The notes beneath the pieces are model-generated. The model was not told the origin of the DNA and did not search any database. It was given only the letters and a program-made list of their open reading frames with translations. Shown piece after piece: positions 57,420 through 64,000 of a stretch of 64,000 bases of DNA (position 1 is the stretch's first letter; each line of letters starts with the position of its first letter). A program made the translations under genes and the position numbers. Origin of the DNA: JBOGWA01 sp050693155. Lineage in GTDB: Bacteria; Actinomycetota; UBA4738; CALAEC01. The stretch covers positions 11,036-75,035 of the forward strand of contig JBOGWA010000128.1 in assembly GCA_050693155.1 (NCBI GenBank), in the 5' to 3' direction.

Positions 57420-57791
57420 ATGATCCTCGCGTTCATCCTGCTTTCGGTTGCGCTCGCCGCGGTCGCCCAGCTCGTTCTCAAGTACGGCATGAATCAGGTC
57501 GGGCCGATCGGCAAGGTCGCGCTCCAAGACCCCGTCGCCACCGCCCTCAGGGTCGCGCGGCAGCCGACCGTCTGGGTGGGCCTCGCCCTATTCGGCGTCT
57601 CGGCGGTTTTCTGGCTCGTGGTTCTTTCGCGGACCTCGCTCTCCTTCGCCTATCCCTTCGCGGCGCTGTCCTACGTTCTGATCCTGCTCTTCGACCGGCT
57701 CGCTTTGAACGAGCCGATCTCGGGACTGCGCTACGGCGGGGTCGTGTTGATCATCGGAGGGCTCCTTCTCATCTCGAGAACCGGAAGCTAA
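57420..57791 (+). CDS. EamA/SMR-like small membrane transporter (ArnE-like)
   Basis: A 123-residue protein with four predicted membrane helices: MILAFILLSVALAAVAQLVL, a second near 50-68 (WVGLALFGVSAVFWLVVLS), and TSLSFAYPFAALSYVLILLF and GVVLIIGGLLLISRT. ATG at 57420 is chosen because GGGAGGAG precedes it by seven bases; an upstream GTG at 57321 overlapping the glycosyltransferase stop would add a soluble 33-residue leader. It resembles SMR/DMT half-size transporters and ArnE/ArnF-type flippase subunits that move lipid-linked sugars. In this locus a flippase role is plausible but unproven. Confidence 0.85.
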   Translation: MILAFILLSVALAAVAQLVLKYGMNQVGPIGKVALQDPVATALRVARQPTVWVGLALFGVSAVFWLVVLSRTSLSFAYPFAALSYVLILLFDRLALNEPISGLRYGGVVLIIGGLLLISRTGS

Positions 57792-57799
57792 GGCCCTCG

Positions 57800-58648
57800 A
57801 TGCCGGGCACGCTTGCCGTCGTCGTCGTGAATTACAACGCGGGTGACTACCTCGCGCGCTGCATCGGATCGATCTATCGGTCGGCCTCGGACCTGGAACT
57901 CGACGTCGTCGTCATCGACAACGCATCGCGCGACGGAAGCACCGACCGGGCAAAGATCGCCTATCCGACGGTTCGCGTGCTGGAGAACCCGGTGAATCGT
58001 GGGTTCGCGGCTGCCGCGAACCAGGGAATCCGAGCCACCACGGCCCCCTACATATTCCTTTTGAACCCCGATGCGGAGATCACCGGCGGGATGCTCGGGG
58101 CGTTTGTGAAGCTCGCCGATGATCGGCCGCGGGCCGGTGCGGTGGGCCCGCTCGTGCGGAATCCGGACGGCTCGGTTCAGCCGTCGGCTCGGAAAGTGCC
58201 GGGGATCCTGGAATCGCTCGTCCATGCGTTTGTCGGCCCGGCCTGGCCGAACAACCCCTTTACTCGCTCGTACACCCTCTCGGACTGGGACCGCACGACC
58301 GAACGGGAGGTGGAGTGGCTGTCCGGCTCGGCCGTCCTCCTCCGGCGTGCCGCCGTCGAGGAGATCGGACTCTACGACGAGGGCTTCTTCATGTACGTCG
58401 AGGACGTTGATCTCTGCACCCGGCTTCGCGCGGCGGGATGGCAGGTCGTCTTCTCGCCCGAGCTCGAGGTGACGCACGTGATCGGGGTCTCGGCTCGTGG
58501 GCAGACGCGACGCATGGCGAGGGAGCACTCGCGAAGCATCTACAGGTACTTCGCGAAGCACGCTCGTGGCCCCGAGGCGCTGCTTCGACCATTCGTCCGA
58601 CTGGCGCTCTGGTTCCGGGCCCTCCTGGCCGCCAGGGAGAAGCGTTGA
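57800..58648 (+). CDS. Glycosyltransferase family 2, rhamnosyltransferase-like
   Basis: A 282-residue GT2 enzyme. LAVVVVNYNAGDYLARCIGSI, VVVIDNASRDGST and NRGFAAAANQGIRATTAPYIFLLNPDAEI (the DxD-like DAE), then WLSGSAVLLRRAAVEEIGLYDEGFFMYVEDVDLCTRLRAAGW with the ED-type catalytic motif. This WbbL/RfbF-like pattern is common in rhamnosyltransferases, and dTDP-L-rhamnose is made by the preceding genes, so rhamnose transfer is a fair inference. It overlaps the next gene by TTGA. Confidence 0.9.
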   Translation: MPGTLAVVVVNYNAGDYLARCIGSIYRSASDLELDVVVIDNASRDGSTDRAKIAYPTVRVLENPVNRGFAAAANQGIRATTAPYIFLLNPDAEITGGMLGAFVKLADDRPRAGAVGPLVRNPDGSVQPSARKVPGILESLVHAFVGPAWPNNPFTRSYTLSDWDRTTEREVEWLSGSAVLLRRAAVEEIGLYDEGFFMYVEDVDLCTRLRAAGWQVVFSPELEVTHVIGVSARGQTRRMAREHSRSIYRYFAKHARGPEALLRPFVRLALWFRALLAAREKR

Positions 58649-59655
58649 AAGCGGTCGTCCTCGTCGGAGGGGAAGGGACGCGGCTTCGACCGCTGACCGA
58701 GACGACCCCGAAGCCGTTGATCCCTTTCTTGAATCGCGCGTTCCTTCACCACGTCCTCGACTATCTCGCACGCCACGGCGTCGACGAGGTCGTGCTCTCC
58801 TCCCCGTACCTGGAAGAGGAGTTCACCGGCTTCCTCGCAGAACGTCGAGGTGCGCCCTCGGTCACGTGGATCACCGAGGAGACGCCGCTCGGGACCGGGG
58901 GAGCGGTCGCGGGCGCCCGTCACCTGATGGACGAGACGTTCCTCGTCCTGAACGGCGACATCCTGACCGATCTCGATCTCGGCGCCATCGTTTCGTTTCA
59001 CCGCGATCGCGGCTCGATGGCCACGATCGCGCTCACCCACGTCCCCGACGCGCGAGCCTTCGGGCTCGTTGAACGTGACGCCGATGGCGTCGTGACCGCC
59101 TTTCGTGAGAAGCCGGAAGACCCGATCCCCGGGGACGTGAACGCCGGGACCTACGTCCTCGAACCCGAGGCGCTCGGCGGGGCGCCTCCGGGGGTCGCGG
59201 TCTCCATCGAGCGGGAGACGTTCCCAAGCCTCATCGAAGCGGGCGCGGCCGTGTACGGGTTCGTTTGGGAGGGGTACTGGCGTGACTTGGGAACGCCCGA
59301 GTCCTACTTGGAAGCTCACCTCGACGCATTGGATGGGCGGATCGGCGGGCTGCGACCCGCGGCGCCGCTGCTGGGCGAAGGAGCAGTGGTGGCGTCGGGT
59401 GCATTGGTGGCGCCGACCGCGACGATAGGGCCCGAGGCAGCGATCGGAACGGGGGCGCGGATCGAACGCTCCGTCCTTCACGAACGCGTCCGGATCGGCG
59501 AGGACGCACGAGTCGACGGCAGCATTCTCGGAGCCGATGTCGAGGTCGGAGCGGGCGCGATCGTGCGTGACGCCATTGTCAGCGCCGGCGCCCGGATCGC
59601 CGATGGGGTTCGCGTGAGCGGGGGGCGTATCGGTCCCGGCGACACGGTCGGATAG
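58645..59655 (+). CDS. Sugar-phosphate nucleotidyltransferase with beta-helix (mannose-1-P guanylyltransferase-like)
   Basis: A 336-residue nucleotidyltransferase from TTG 58645, overlapping the GT2 stop (TTGA) and preceded by GGGAGAA. AVVLVGGEGTRLRPLTETTPKPLIPFLNRAFL is the pyrophosphorylase signature; VTWITEETPLGTGGAV, FLVLNGDIL and FREKPEDPIPGDVNAGTYVL follow. A C-terminal left-handed beta-helix of hexapeptide repeats runs from about 235 (GEGAVVASGALVAPTATIG). The sequence is nearest to GDP-mannose pyrophosphorylase-type proteins. It is the second nucleotidyltransferase of the locus, so a second activated sugar (perhaps mannose) enters the polymer. Confidence 0.88.
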   Translation: MKAVVLVGGEGTRLRPLTETTPKPLIPFLNRAFLHHVLDYLARHGVDEVVLSSPYLEEEFTGFLAERRGAPSVTWITEETPLGTGGAVAGARHLMDETFLVLNGDILTDLDLGAIVSFHRDRGSMATIALTHVPDARAFGLVERDADGVVTAFREKPEDPIPGDVNAGTYVLEPEALGGAPPGVAVSIERETFPSLIEAGAAVYGFVWEGYWRDLGTPESYLEAHLDALDGRIGGLRPAAPLLGEGAVVASGALVAPTATIGPEAAIGTGARIERSVLHERVRIGEDARVDGSILGADVEVGAGAIVRDAIVSAGARIADGVRVSGGRIGPGDTVG

Positions 59656-59722
59656 GCGAAATCCGAGAGAACATGCACCTGATGTGCTAGGTTGAGGCGC
59701 CCGGCGACGCCGCCGGTGGACG

Positions 59723-61417
59723 ATGAAACGGATCGCCCTCACTCTTTCCTTCTGCGTGATCGCCGGCATGTTTGCTGCGTCGGGGACTCCCGCGAGCGCG
59801 GCCTCCTCCTTTACGTTCTTCGGCGCCGGTCGCGGACATGGCATCGGGATGAGCCAGTACGGGGCATACGGTCTCGCCCAAGAGGGCTGGACCGCCGAGC
59901 GGATCGTCCGCCACTACTACACGGGCACCCAGGTCCAGAATCGGCAGCCTCCTGCCAACCTCTTCCGGATCGGCCTGCTCCAGAGCCGGGAGACGACGAA
60001 GGTCGTGGCCGAGCGCGGTTCGTACGAGATTCTCGTCGATGGGCAGGTCATCGAGTCGGTCGGTGAGGGACAGGCCCGGACGATCAAGGTCACCGACGAC
60101 AAGCGCTTCCGGATCCTCCGCGCGGATGGCTCGGCGGTGGGTGAGCCGGTCGGTTCTCCCAACCAGCCGCTTCGCATCGAGCGGGTTGACGGCGGACCTC
60201 AGCCGGCGATCGCGAGGGTCGTGGAATGGGGTCACGGGATGGCACGTGGCGAGATCGAGCTCGTGATCATCGGGCCCGGGAAGGCCAACGTCGTCGCGCT
60301 CGTGGATCCGGAGGAGTATCTCTACGGCATCTCGGAGGTCCCGTCCTCTTGGCCGGCGGCAGCGCTCGAGGCGCAGGCGATCGCGGCTCGCACCTACGCC
60401 TACCGCAAGGTCGCGAACGCCGCGAACCAGAGCGGCTGCAGCTGCGGTTTGTATGGGTCGACGCGTGACCAGGCCTACACCGGATGGGACAAGGAGTCCT
60501 CGACCGACGGGGATCGATGGGTTGCCGCAGTCGACGCGACCGCTCAGATGGTCGCCACCTACAACGGGGACTTCATCTACACGTTCTATTCCGCGTCGAG
60601 CGGTGGGTTTACCGAGAACATCGAGAACGTCTGGGCGGCGTCGTCGCCACAACCGTACCTGAAGGGCGTCTGCGATCCCGGTGACTTCGTGAACGCGAAT
60701 CCCGACAGGGTGTGGAGCGAGCAGATGTCCGGATCCGACGCGGCGGTCGGTCTCGGAAGTCCCCAGGGCATGGCGCAGGTCACTCGGATCAACGTCGTGG
60801 AGCGCGGCGTGTCGGGGCGAGTGGTGAAGGCAGAGATCGTCGGCACGACCGCATCAGGTGAACGGGTCAGCATCAGCGAGACCGGCTGGGATCTGCGCGG
60901 GCCGTTCGGGCTCGGCGATTCGCGTTGGTGGGTGAACGCAAACCGAAATGTCACTGGAAAGATCCGTCAGGAGTATGACGGCGTGATGTGCGCTCCCGGC
61001 CTCGCGACCAGCAACCAGCGGAATGTCTCCGGAGGGGCGTATCAGACGTTTCAGGAGGGCCGGATCTACGAAAACGACGCGACGGGTTCCGCCGTCTGGC
61101 TCCGCGGCGCGGTCCTTGCCAAGTACCTGAAGCTCAAGGGGCACACGTCGTTCCTCGGCCTTCCCCGAAAGCAGCTCGTTGTGAAGAAGGGCAAACGCGT
61201 GATCTTCGAGGGTGGCGAGATTTACACGAAGGGCGCCACCGGTACACACGAGCTCCACGGCGCGGTCCTGGCTGCCTTCCTCGAGGAGAACGGCGTGAAG
61301 GGCCCGCTGGGCTTCCCCACGACCGACGTCTCGAAGCGCCGGGGAACGGCCCACGCGGAGTTCGAAGGCGGGCGGATCGTCTGCCCGAGGAACGGGTCCT
61401 GCAGGATCAGGACCTAG
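59723..61417 (+). CDS. SpoIID/LytB-domain cell-wall protein with LGFP-type repeats
   Basis: A 564-residue exported protein. After a signal peptide (IALTLSFCVIAGMFAASGTPASA), FFGAGRGHGIGMSQYGAYGLAQEGWTAERIVRHYY is the SpoIID hallmark, followed by PEEYLYGISEVPSSWPAAALEAQAIAARTYA and FYSASSGGFTENIENVWAA. The C-terminal part (about 440-560) has LGFP-type units (FLGLPRKQLV, GPLGFPTTD), which bind the cell wall in Actinobacteria. SpoIID enzymes are lytic transglycosylases acting on denuded glycan strands; here a cell-wall remodelling role rather than sporulation is likely. It follows the glycan operon by 67 bases and may have its own promoter. Confidence 0.9.
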   Translation: MKRIALTLSFCVIAGMFAASGTPASAASSFTFFGAGRGHGIGMSQYGAYGLAQEGWTAERIVRHYYTGTQVQNRQPPANLFRIGLLQSRETTKVVAERGSYEILVDGQVIESVGEGQARTIKVTDDKRFRILRADGSAVGEPVGSPNQPLRIERVDGGPQPAIARVVEWGHGMARGEIELVIIGPGKANVVALVDPEEYLYGISEVPSSWPAAALEAQAIAARTYAYRKVANAANQSGCSCGLYGSTRDQAYTGWDKESSTDGDRWVAAVDATAQMVATYNGDFIYTFYSASSGGFTENIENVWAASSPQPYLKGVCDPGDFVNANPDRVWSEQMSGSDAAVGLGSPQGMAQVTRINVVERGVSGRVVKAEIVGTTASGERVSISETGWDLRGPFGLGDSRWWVNANRNVTGKIRQEYDGVMCAPGLATSNQRNVSGGAYQTFQEGRIYENDATGSAVWLRGAVLAKYLKLKGHTSFLGLPRKQLVVKKGKRVIFEGGEIYTKGATGTHELHGAVLAAFLEENGVKGPLGFPTTDVSKRRGTAHAEFEGGRIVCPRNGSCRIRT

Positions 61418-61429
61418 GAAGAGACGAGC

Positions 61430-62164
61430 TCAGGGCGCGCTTGGCTCCGGAGCCGTAGACGCGTTCCGGTACTTCGCGATGAATCCATCGGCGACGAGCT
61501 TCAGATCGTCGATGTCAACCGCGTCATCGACGCTGCACTCTTGCAACCTCGTCCAGGCAGCGAACGCGACGTTCGTCCCGTCCGCCAGACTCGGGTGCGG
61601 CGCCAGGATGACCTCTACCTCCGATTCGGCGATCTCGGTCAGGGCATCAACCACGTCCTGCTCGACGCCTTCCGCGTCCGCCCGGTAGTACATGAGGACG
61701 TAGCCGTGCTCGAAATTGTGAACGGCCCGAAACTCGAGGCTGGGATCGAAGGCCTGCTCGTAGACGGGCACATCCCGGGGAAGTGGCGATGAGAAATGCG
61801 GGCCCGAGTTCGCCGGCTGCGTGGCGTAGGTCGGCGGCGTCTCCACGTGGTTCTGCCCCTCGCTCTGGAGCTCCTGAACCTCACCGCAGCCGATCCGCGC
61901 GGCGGCAGCGGCAGCTTTCTGCTCGCGCTCACGATCGGCCGCTCCTTGAACGAAGATGAAGGCGGTGACCCCCCCGCCGATCGCGGCGAGCATTCCAACG
62001 ATGGCCGCGCGCCTCAGCCAAACGCGTCGCCTGGCGCGGCGGATCAGTTGTTCCCGCTGCTGCCGCGCAAGGTCCTTCTTCGCCTGGCGAGCCGACGCCT
62101 CCTCAGGTGCTGCGAGCGCCGCCGGCGGGCTCCACTTCTTTCTTCGTCGTTTCCTCTTTGCCAT
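61430..62164 (-). CDS. DUF3105 membrane protein
   Basis: A 244-residue protein with a strongly basic N-terminus (AKRKRRRKKWS and RRARRRVWLRR), a single transmembrane segment (AAIVGMLAAIGGGVTAFIFV, about 53-72) and an external domain matching DUF3105: HVETPPTYATQPANSGPHF, PVYEQAFDPSLEFRAVHNFEHGYVLMYY. The His residues in GPHF and HNFEHGY could bind metal. DUF3105 proteins are common in Actinobacteria and have no established function. Converges on the SpoIID gene with 12 bases between stops. Confidence 0.9.
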   Translation of the reverse strand: MAKRKRRRKKWSPPAALAAPEEASARQAKKDLARQQREQLIRRARRRVWLRRAAIVGMLAAIGGGVTAFIFVQGAADREREQKAAAAAARIGCGEVQELQSEGQNHVETPPTYATQPANSGPHFSSPLPRDVPVYEQAFDPSLEFRAVHNFEHGYVLMYYRADAEGVEQDVVDALTEIAESEVEVILAPHPSLADGTNVAFAAWTRLQECSVDDAVDIDDLKLVADGFIAKYRNASTAPEPSAP

Positions 62165-62206
62165 GTTTGGCAGCCTCAGGGCTTTATACGTGGGAGCGGC
62201 GCACCA

Positions 62207-63505
62207 CTATAGGTCACGAAGGCGCGCCGCCGGGTCGATCGGGGCGCGGGGAGGGCGATCCTCCTCTGGAGCAAGACCCGCGGCCACCGATCCCATCGGA
62301 AGCCATTCATCTTCGAGGCCGATGGCTTCCCGTACTTCGTCTTTGCAGAAGAGCGTTGAGGAGACCCAGCATGACCCGTACCCCTGCGCGTGGAGCGCGA
62401 GCATGAAGTTCTGGACGGCGGCCCCCGTCGCGAGGAGAAACATCTCCCGCTCCGCCTGTCTGCGGCGCTCGTCCGGATAATCGTCGGCGACTCCGAGACT
62501 GAGCGCAGGGATCGCCAGCACGGGCGCTCGACCGAGGAAGGCTTCGGAACGAGCGATCCGACGAGCGATGGTCTCGGCCGCGACGCCGTCTCCCTGGAGG
62601 TCGCGCTGCCACGCGGCGGCCATGGCGCCGAGCAGACGCTTCCGCGCGGCAGGGGAGTCCAACACGACCCAGAGCCACGGGCGGGTTCGGTGTCGTGATC
62701 CGTGGGGAACGGGAGCGGTGAGCGAAGCTTCCACGGCTTCCAGAAGCGCGTCGCGCGGGACCGGCCCCGGTTCGAACTCCCGGATGGATCGTCGTGAGGA
62801 GATCGCGAGGAGGGAGGACTCGCGAAACAGGTCCTCATCTCGGTCCCGGACGAGGTCCCGCGCGACGCCGGGCGGCCCTTCCGGCTCGAGCCCACGGACG
62901 ACCGCTGCCGGAACCCCATCGGCCTTGCCCATCACGAGCCCGGCCACCGCCGCGATCTCGTCCGCCAGGGCCACGACGGTCGTCTCAAGCAGCCTGCCCT
63001 GCGCATCCTTCGTCCCCCGGAGATCGACAAGGGCCGGCAGCCCCGCGCATCCGATCGCGACGTTGACCAGGCCGCTTCGCCATGGTCGTCCGAAGGTGTC
63101 GGTAATCACGACGCCGACATCGATGCCGAGGCGGTCTCGGATCGCCGTCCGCAGTCGCTCGGCGGAGCCATCGGGGTCAACCGGCAGAAGCGATAGGAAC
63201 CCTTCGGGCACGTTGGACCGGTCCACCCCGGCGTTCGCGCAGACGAATCCGTGGCTCGTCTCCGCGATCAACAAATCGCCCCTCCTCGCCACGACGCGGC
63301 GTGTTTCGCGAGCAACCCAGCCGCCGCGGCCGTCGCCGTCGGGAACGACCCGCCCCTCGGCCTTCGAGACGACCTTCTGGGTAACGACGAGGACGTCGTC
63401 CTCCTGCAACGCCTCGCCGCCGGGGGCCTGGACGATGAGCTCGGCGAGGTCGTCCCCCTCTCCGACCTCTCCGATGCCTCGAACCGAAATGACCTCGACG
63501 CTCAT
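62207..63505 (-). CDS. fbiB: Coenzyme F420-0:L-glutamate ligase / FMN-dependent domain (FbiB)
   Basis: A 432-residue two-domain protein. Domain one (1-240) is CofE-like: VRGIGEVGEGDDLAELI, EDDVLVVTQKVVSKAEGRVV, ETSHGFVCANAGVDRSNV and GVVITDTFGRPWRSGLVNVAIG. Domain two (about 245-432) is nitroreductase-like: SSRRSIREFEPGPV, LLATGAAVQNFMLALHAQGYGSCW. This fusion is the actinobacterial FbiB, which adds glutamates to F420-0 and reduces dehydro-F420 with FMN. It overlaps fbiA by ATGA. Its presence means the organism makes F420 cofactor. Confidence 0.94.
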   Translation of the reverse strand: MSVEVISVRGIGEVGEGDDLAELIVQAPGGEALQEDDVLVVTQKVVSKAEGRVVPDGDGRGGWVARETRRVVARRGDLLIAETSHGFVCANAGVDRSNVPEGFLSLLPVDPDGSAERLRTAIRDRLGIDVGVVITDTFGRPWRSGLVNVAIGCAGLPALVDLRGTKDAQGRLLETTVVALADEIAAVAGLVMGKADGVPAAVVRGLEPEGPPGVARDLVRDRDEDLFRESSLLAISSRRSIREFEPGPVPRDALLEAVEASLTAPVPHGSRHRTRPWLWVVLDSPAARKRLLGAMAAAWQRDLQGDGVAAETIARRIARSEAFLGRAPVLAIPALSLGVADDYPDERRRQAEREMFLLATGAAVQNFMLALHAQGYGSCWVSSTLFCKDEVREAIGLEDEWLPMGSVAAGLAPEEDRPPRAPIDPAARLRDL

Positions 63506-64000
63506 TCGTCGAGCGCGTCGAGGGTGACCCGGGCGAGCGTCTCGGCAGCGCGGTCGTCCACCATGATCGTGTCGGTAACCGCGACCCGGACCCCCAGGGC
63601 GGCCTCGATGCGTGGGATAAGCGAGTCATCTCGCCCGTCGATCACCCAGGCGCCGAGGAGTTCTCGGTAGGCGGCCGCCGCTCCGAAGGCCGAGACCTCG
63701 AGTCCGACCACCGGCATCAGGCGGTCCGCCATGCCTCGAAGCGGAGCCCCGCCCACGATCGGACTGATGCCGACCACGCGCTCACGGCGCTCACCGAGCG
63801 CCTGCGACACTCCCGGTACGGCGAGGATCGGGCCGATGCTCGCGACGGGGTTTGATGGACAGACGATGATGGCCTCGGCGCGTCCGATCCCCTCGAGGAC
63901 TCCGGGAGCCGGGCGCGCCTGCTCGGCGCCTTCGTAGCGGACGCTCTTCACCTCGTCGCGAGCTCCTCGAGCAACCCAGTACTCCTGGAAGTGAAGGTCG
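63502..64000 (-). CDS. fbiA: 2-phospho-L-lactate (or PEP) transferase FbiA/CofD, partial
   Basis: The C-terminal 165 residues of CofD/FbiA; the gene continues beyond the right edge. Visible text from the edge: DLHFQEYWVARGARDEVKSV, then RYEGAEQARPAPGVLEGI, IIVCPSNPVASIGPILAVPGV and VVGISPIVGGAPLRGMADRLM, the classic CofD blocks. It joins the phosphoenolpyruvyl/lactyl moiety from the GDP-activated precursor to Fo to make (dehydro-)F420-0. It is followed directly by fbiB with a four-base overlap. No start is visible. Confidence 0.94.
   Translation of the reverse strand, partial: DLHFQEYWVARGARDEVKSVRYEGAEQARPAPGVLEGIGRAEAIIVCPSNPVASIGPILAVPGVSQALGERRERVVGISPIVGGAPLRGMADRLMPVVGLEVSAFGAAAAYRELLGAWVIDGRDDSLIPRIEAALGVRVAVTDTIMVDDRAAETLARVTLDALDE

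Overview
The window is GC-rich (roughly two thirds G+C), densely coded DNA. Genes are short-spaced and often overlap by 4 bases (ATGA, GTGA, TTGA), with frequent GTG and TTG starts. The gene content points to an actinobacterial chromosome, probably from an uncultured lineage. Evidence is a Tad pilus locus with no outer-membrane secretin, an acyl-CoA carboxylase epsilon-type small subunit, FbiA/FbiB coenzyme F420 genes with the two-domain FbiB, LytR-CpsA-Psr and DUF3105 proteins, and candidate leaderless promoters. I see no rRNA, tRNA, CRISPR array, insertion sequence or phage gene. No gene-free stretch exceeds 300 bases; the longest, about 220 bases, lie around 34.8-35.0 kb.

Layout. 0-3.2 kb, minus strand: a secreted protein cut by the window edge, a cytochrome P450 and a fatty-acyl-AMP ligase. 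3.3-10.4 kb, plus strand: acyl-CoA dehydrogenase, M23 peptidase, ethylmalonyl-CoA mutase, a secreted unknown, 3-hydroxybutyryl-CoA dehydrogenase and an amidohydrolase. 10.4-14.9 kb, minus strand: a SIMPL lipoprotein, a thioesterase, a PLP enzyme and two glycosyltransferases. 15.0-22.8 kb: a complete-looking pilus operon (flp, tadG/E-like, cpaB, tadZ, tadA, tadB, tadC) with a small LuxR-type protein converging on its end. 23-24.8 kb: propionyl-CoA carboxylase beta and a hidden epsilon-type subunit. 24.9-31.2 kb: a PD-(D/E)XK nuclease and the histidine utilisation genes hutI, hutG, hutU, hutH. 31.3-34.8 kb: crotonyl-CoA carboxylase/reductase, a SRPBCC protein, a transhydrogenase-like flavoprotein and methylmalonyl/ethylmalonyl-CoA epimerase. 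35-36.9 kb: a divergent FtsH. 36.9-40 kb: acyl-CoA dehydrogenase, adenylation enzyme and carrier protein, which together look like a prolyl-to-pyrrolyl carrier-protein cassette. 40-48.3 kb: methyltransferase, thioesterases, a CADD-type putative p-aminobenzoate synthase, thiolase, amidase, MsrA and an acyl-CoA synthetase. 48.4-59.7 kb: a rhamnose-containing cell-wall glycan locus (LCP ligase, rmlA/C/B/D, Wzm/Wzt exporter, glycosyltransferases, two nucleotidyltransferases). 59.7-64 kb: SpoIID-like protein, DUF3105 protein and fbiB/fbiA.

How the genes fit together. Thiolase, 3-hydroxybutyryl-CoA dehydrogenase, crotonyl-CoA carboxylase/reductase, epimerase and ethylmalonyl-CoA mutase are five steps of the ethylmalonyl-CoA pathway, scattered over 38 kb. 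Propionyl-CoA carboxylase fits the methylmalonyl-CoA end. The organism therefore probably assimilates C2 units and degrades acyl-CoA substrates and histidine.

Most notable points: (1) the freestanding pyrrolyl-carrier-protein cassette, whose adenylation pocket matches the proline code as I remember it at nine of ten positions; (2) the CADD-like protein that keeps every metal ligand and all the sacrificial Tyr/Lys positions; (3) a family of nested inverted repeats at gene 3' ends; (4) paired CCGATCGG sites 20 bp apart upstream of the pilus operon.
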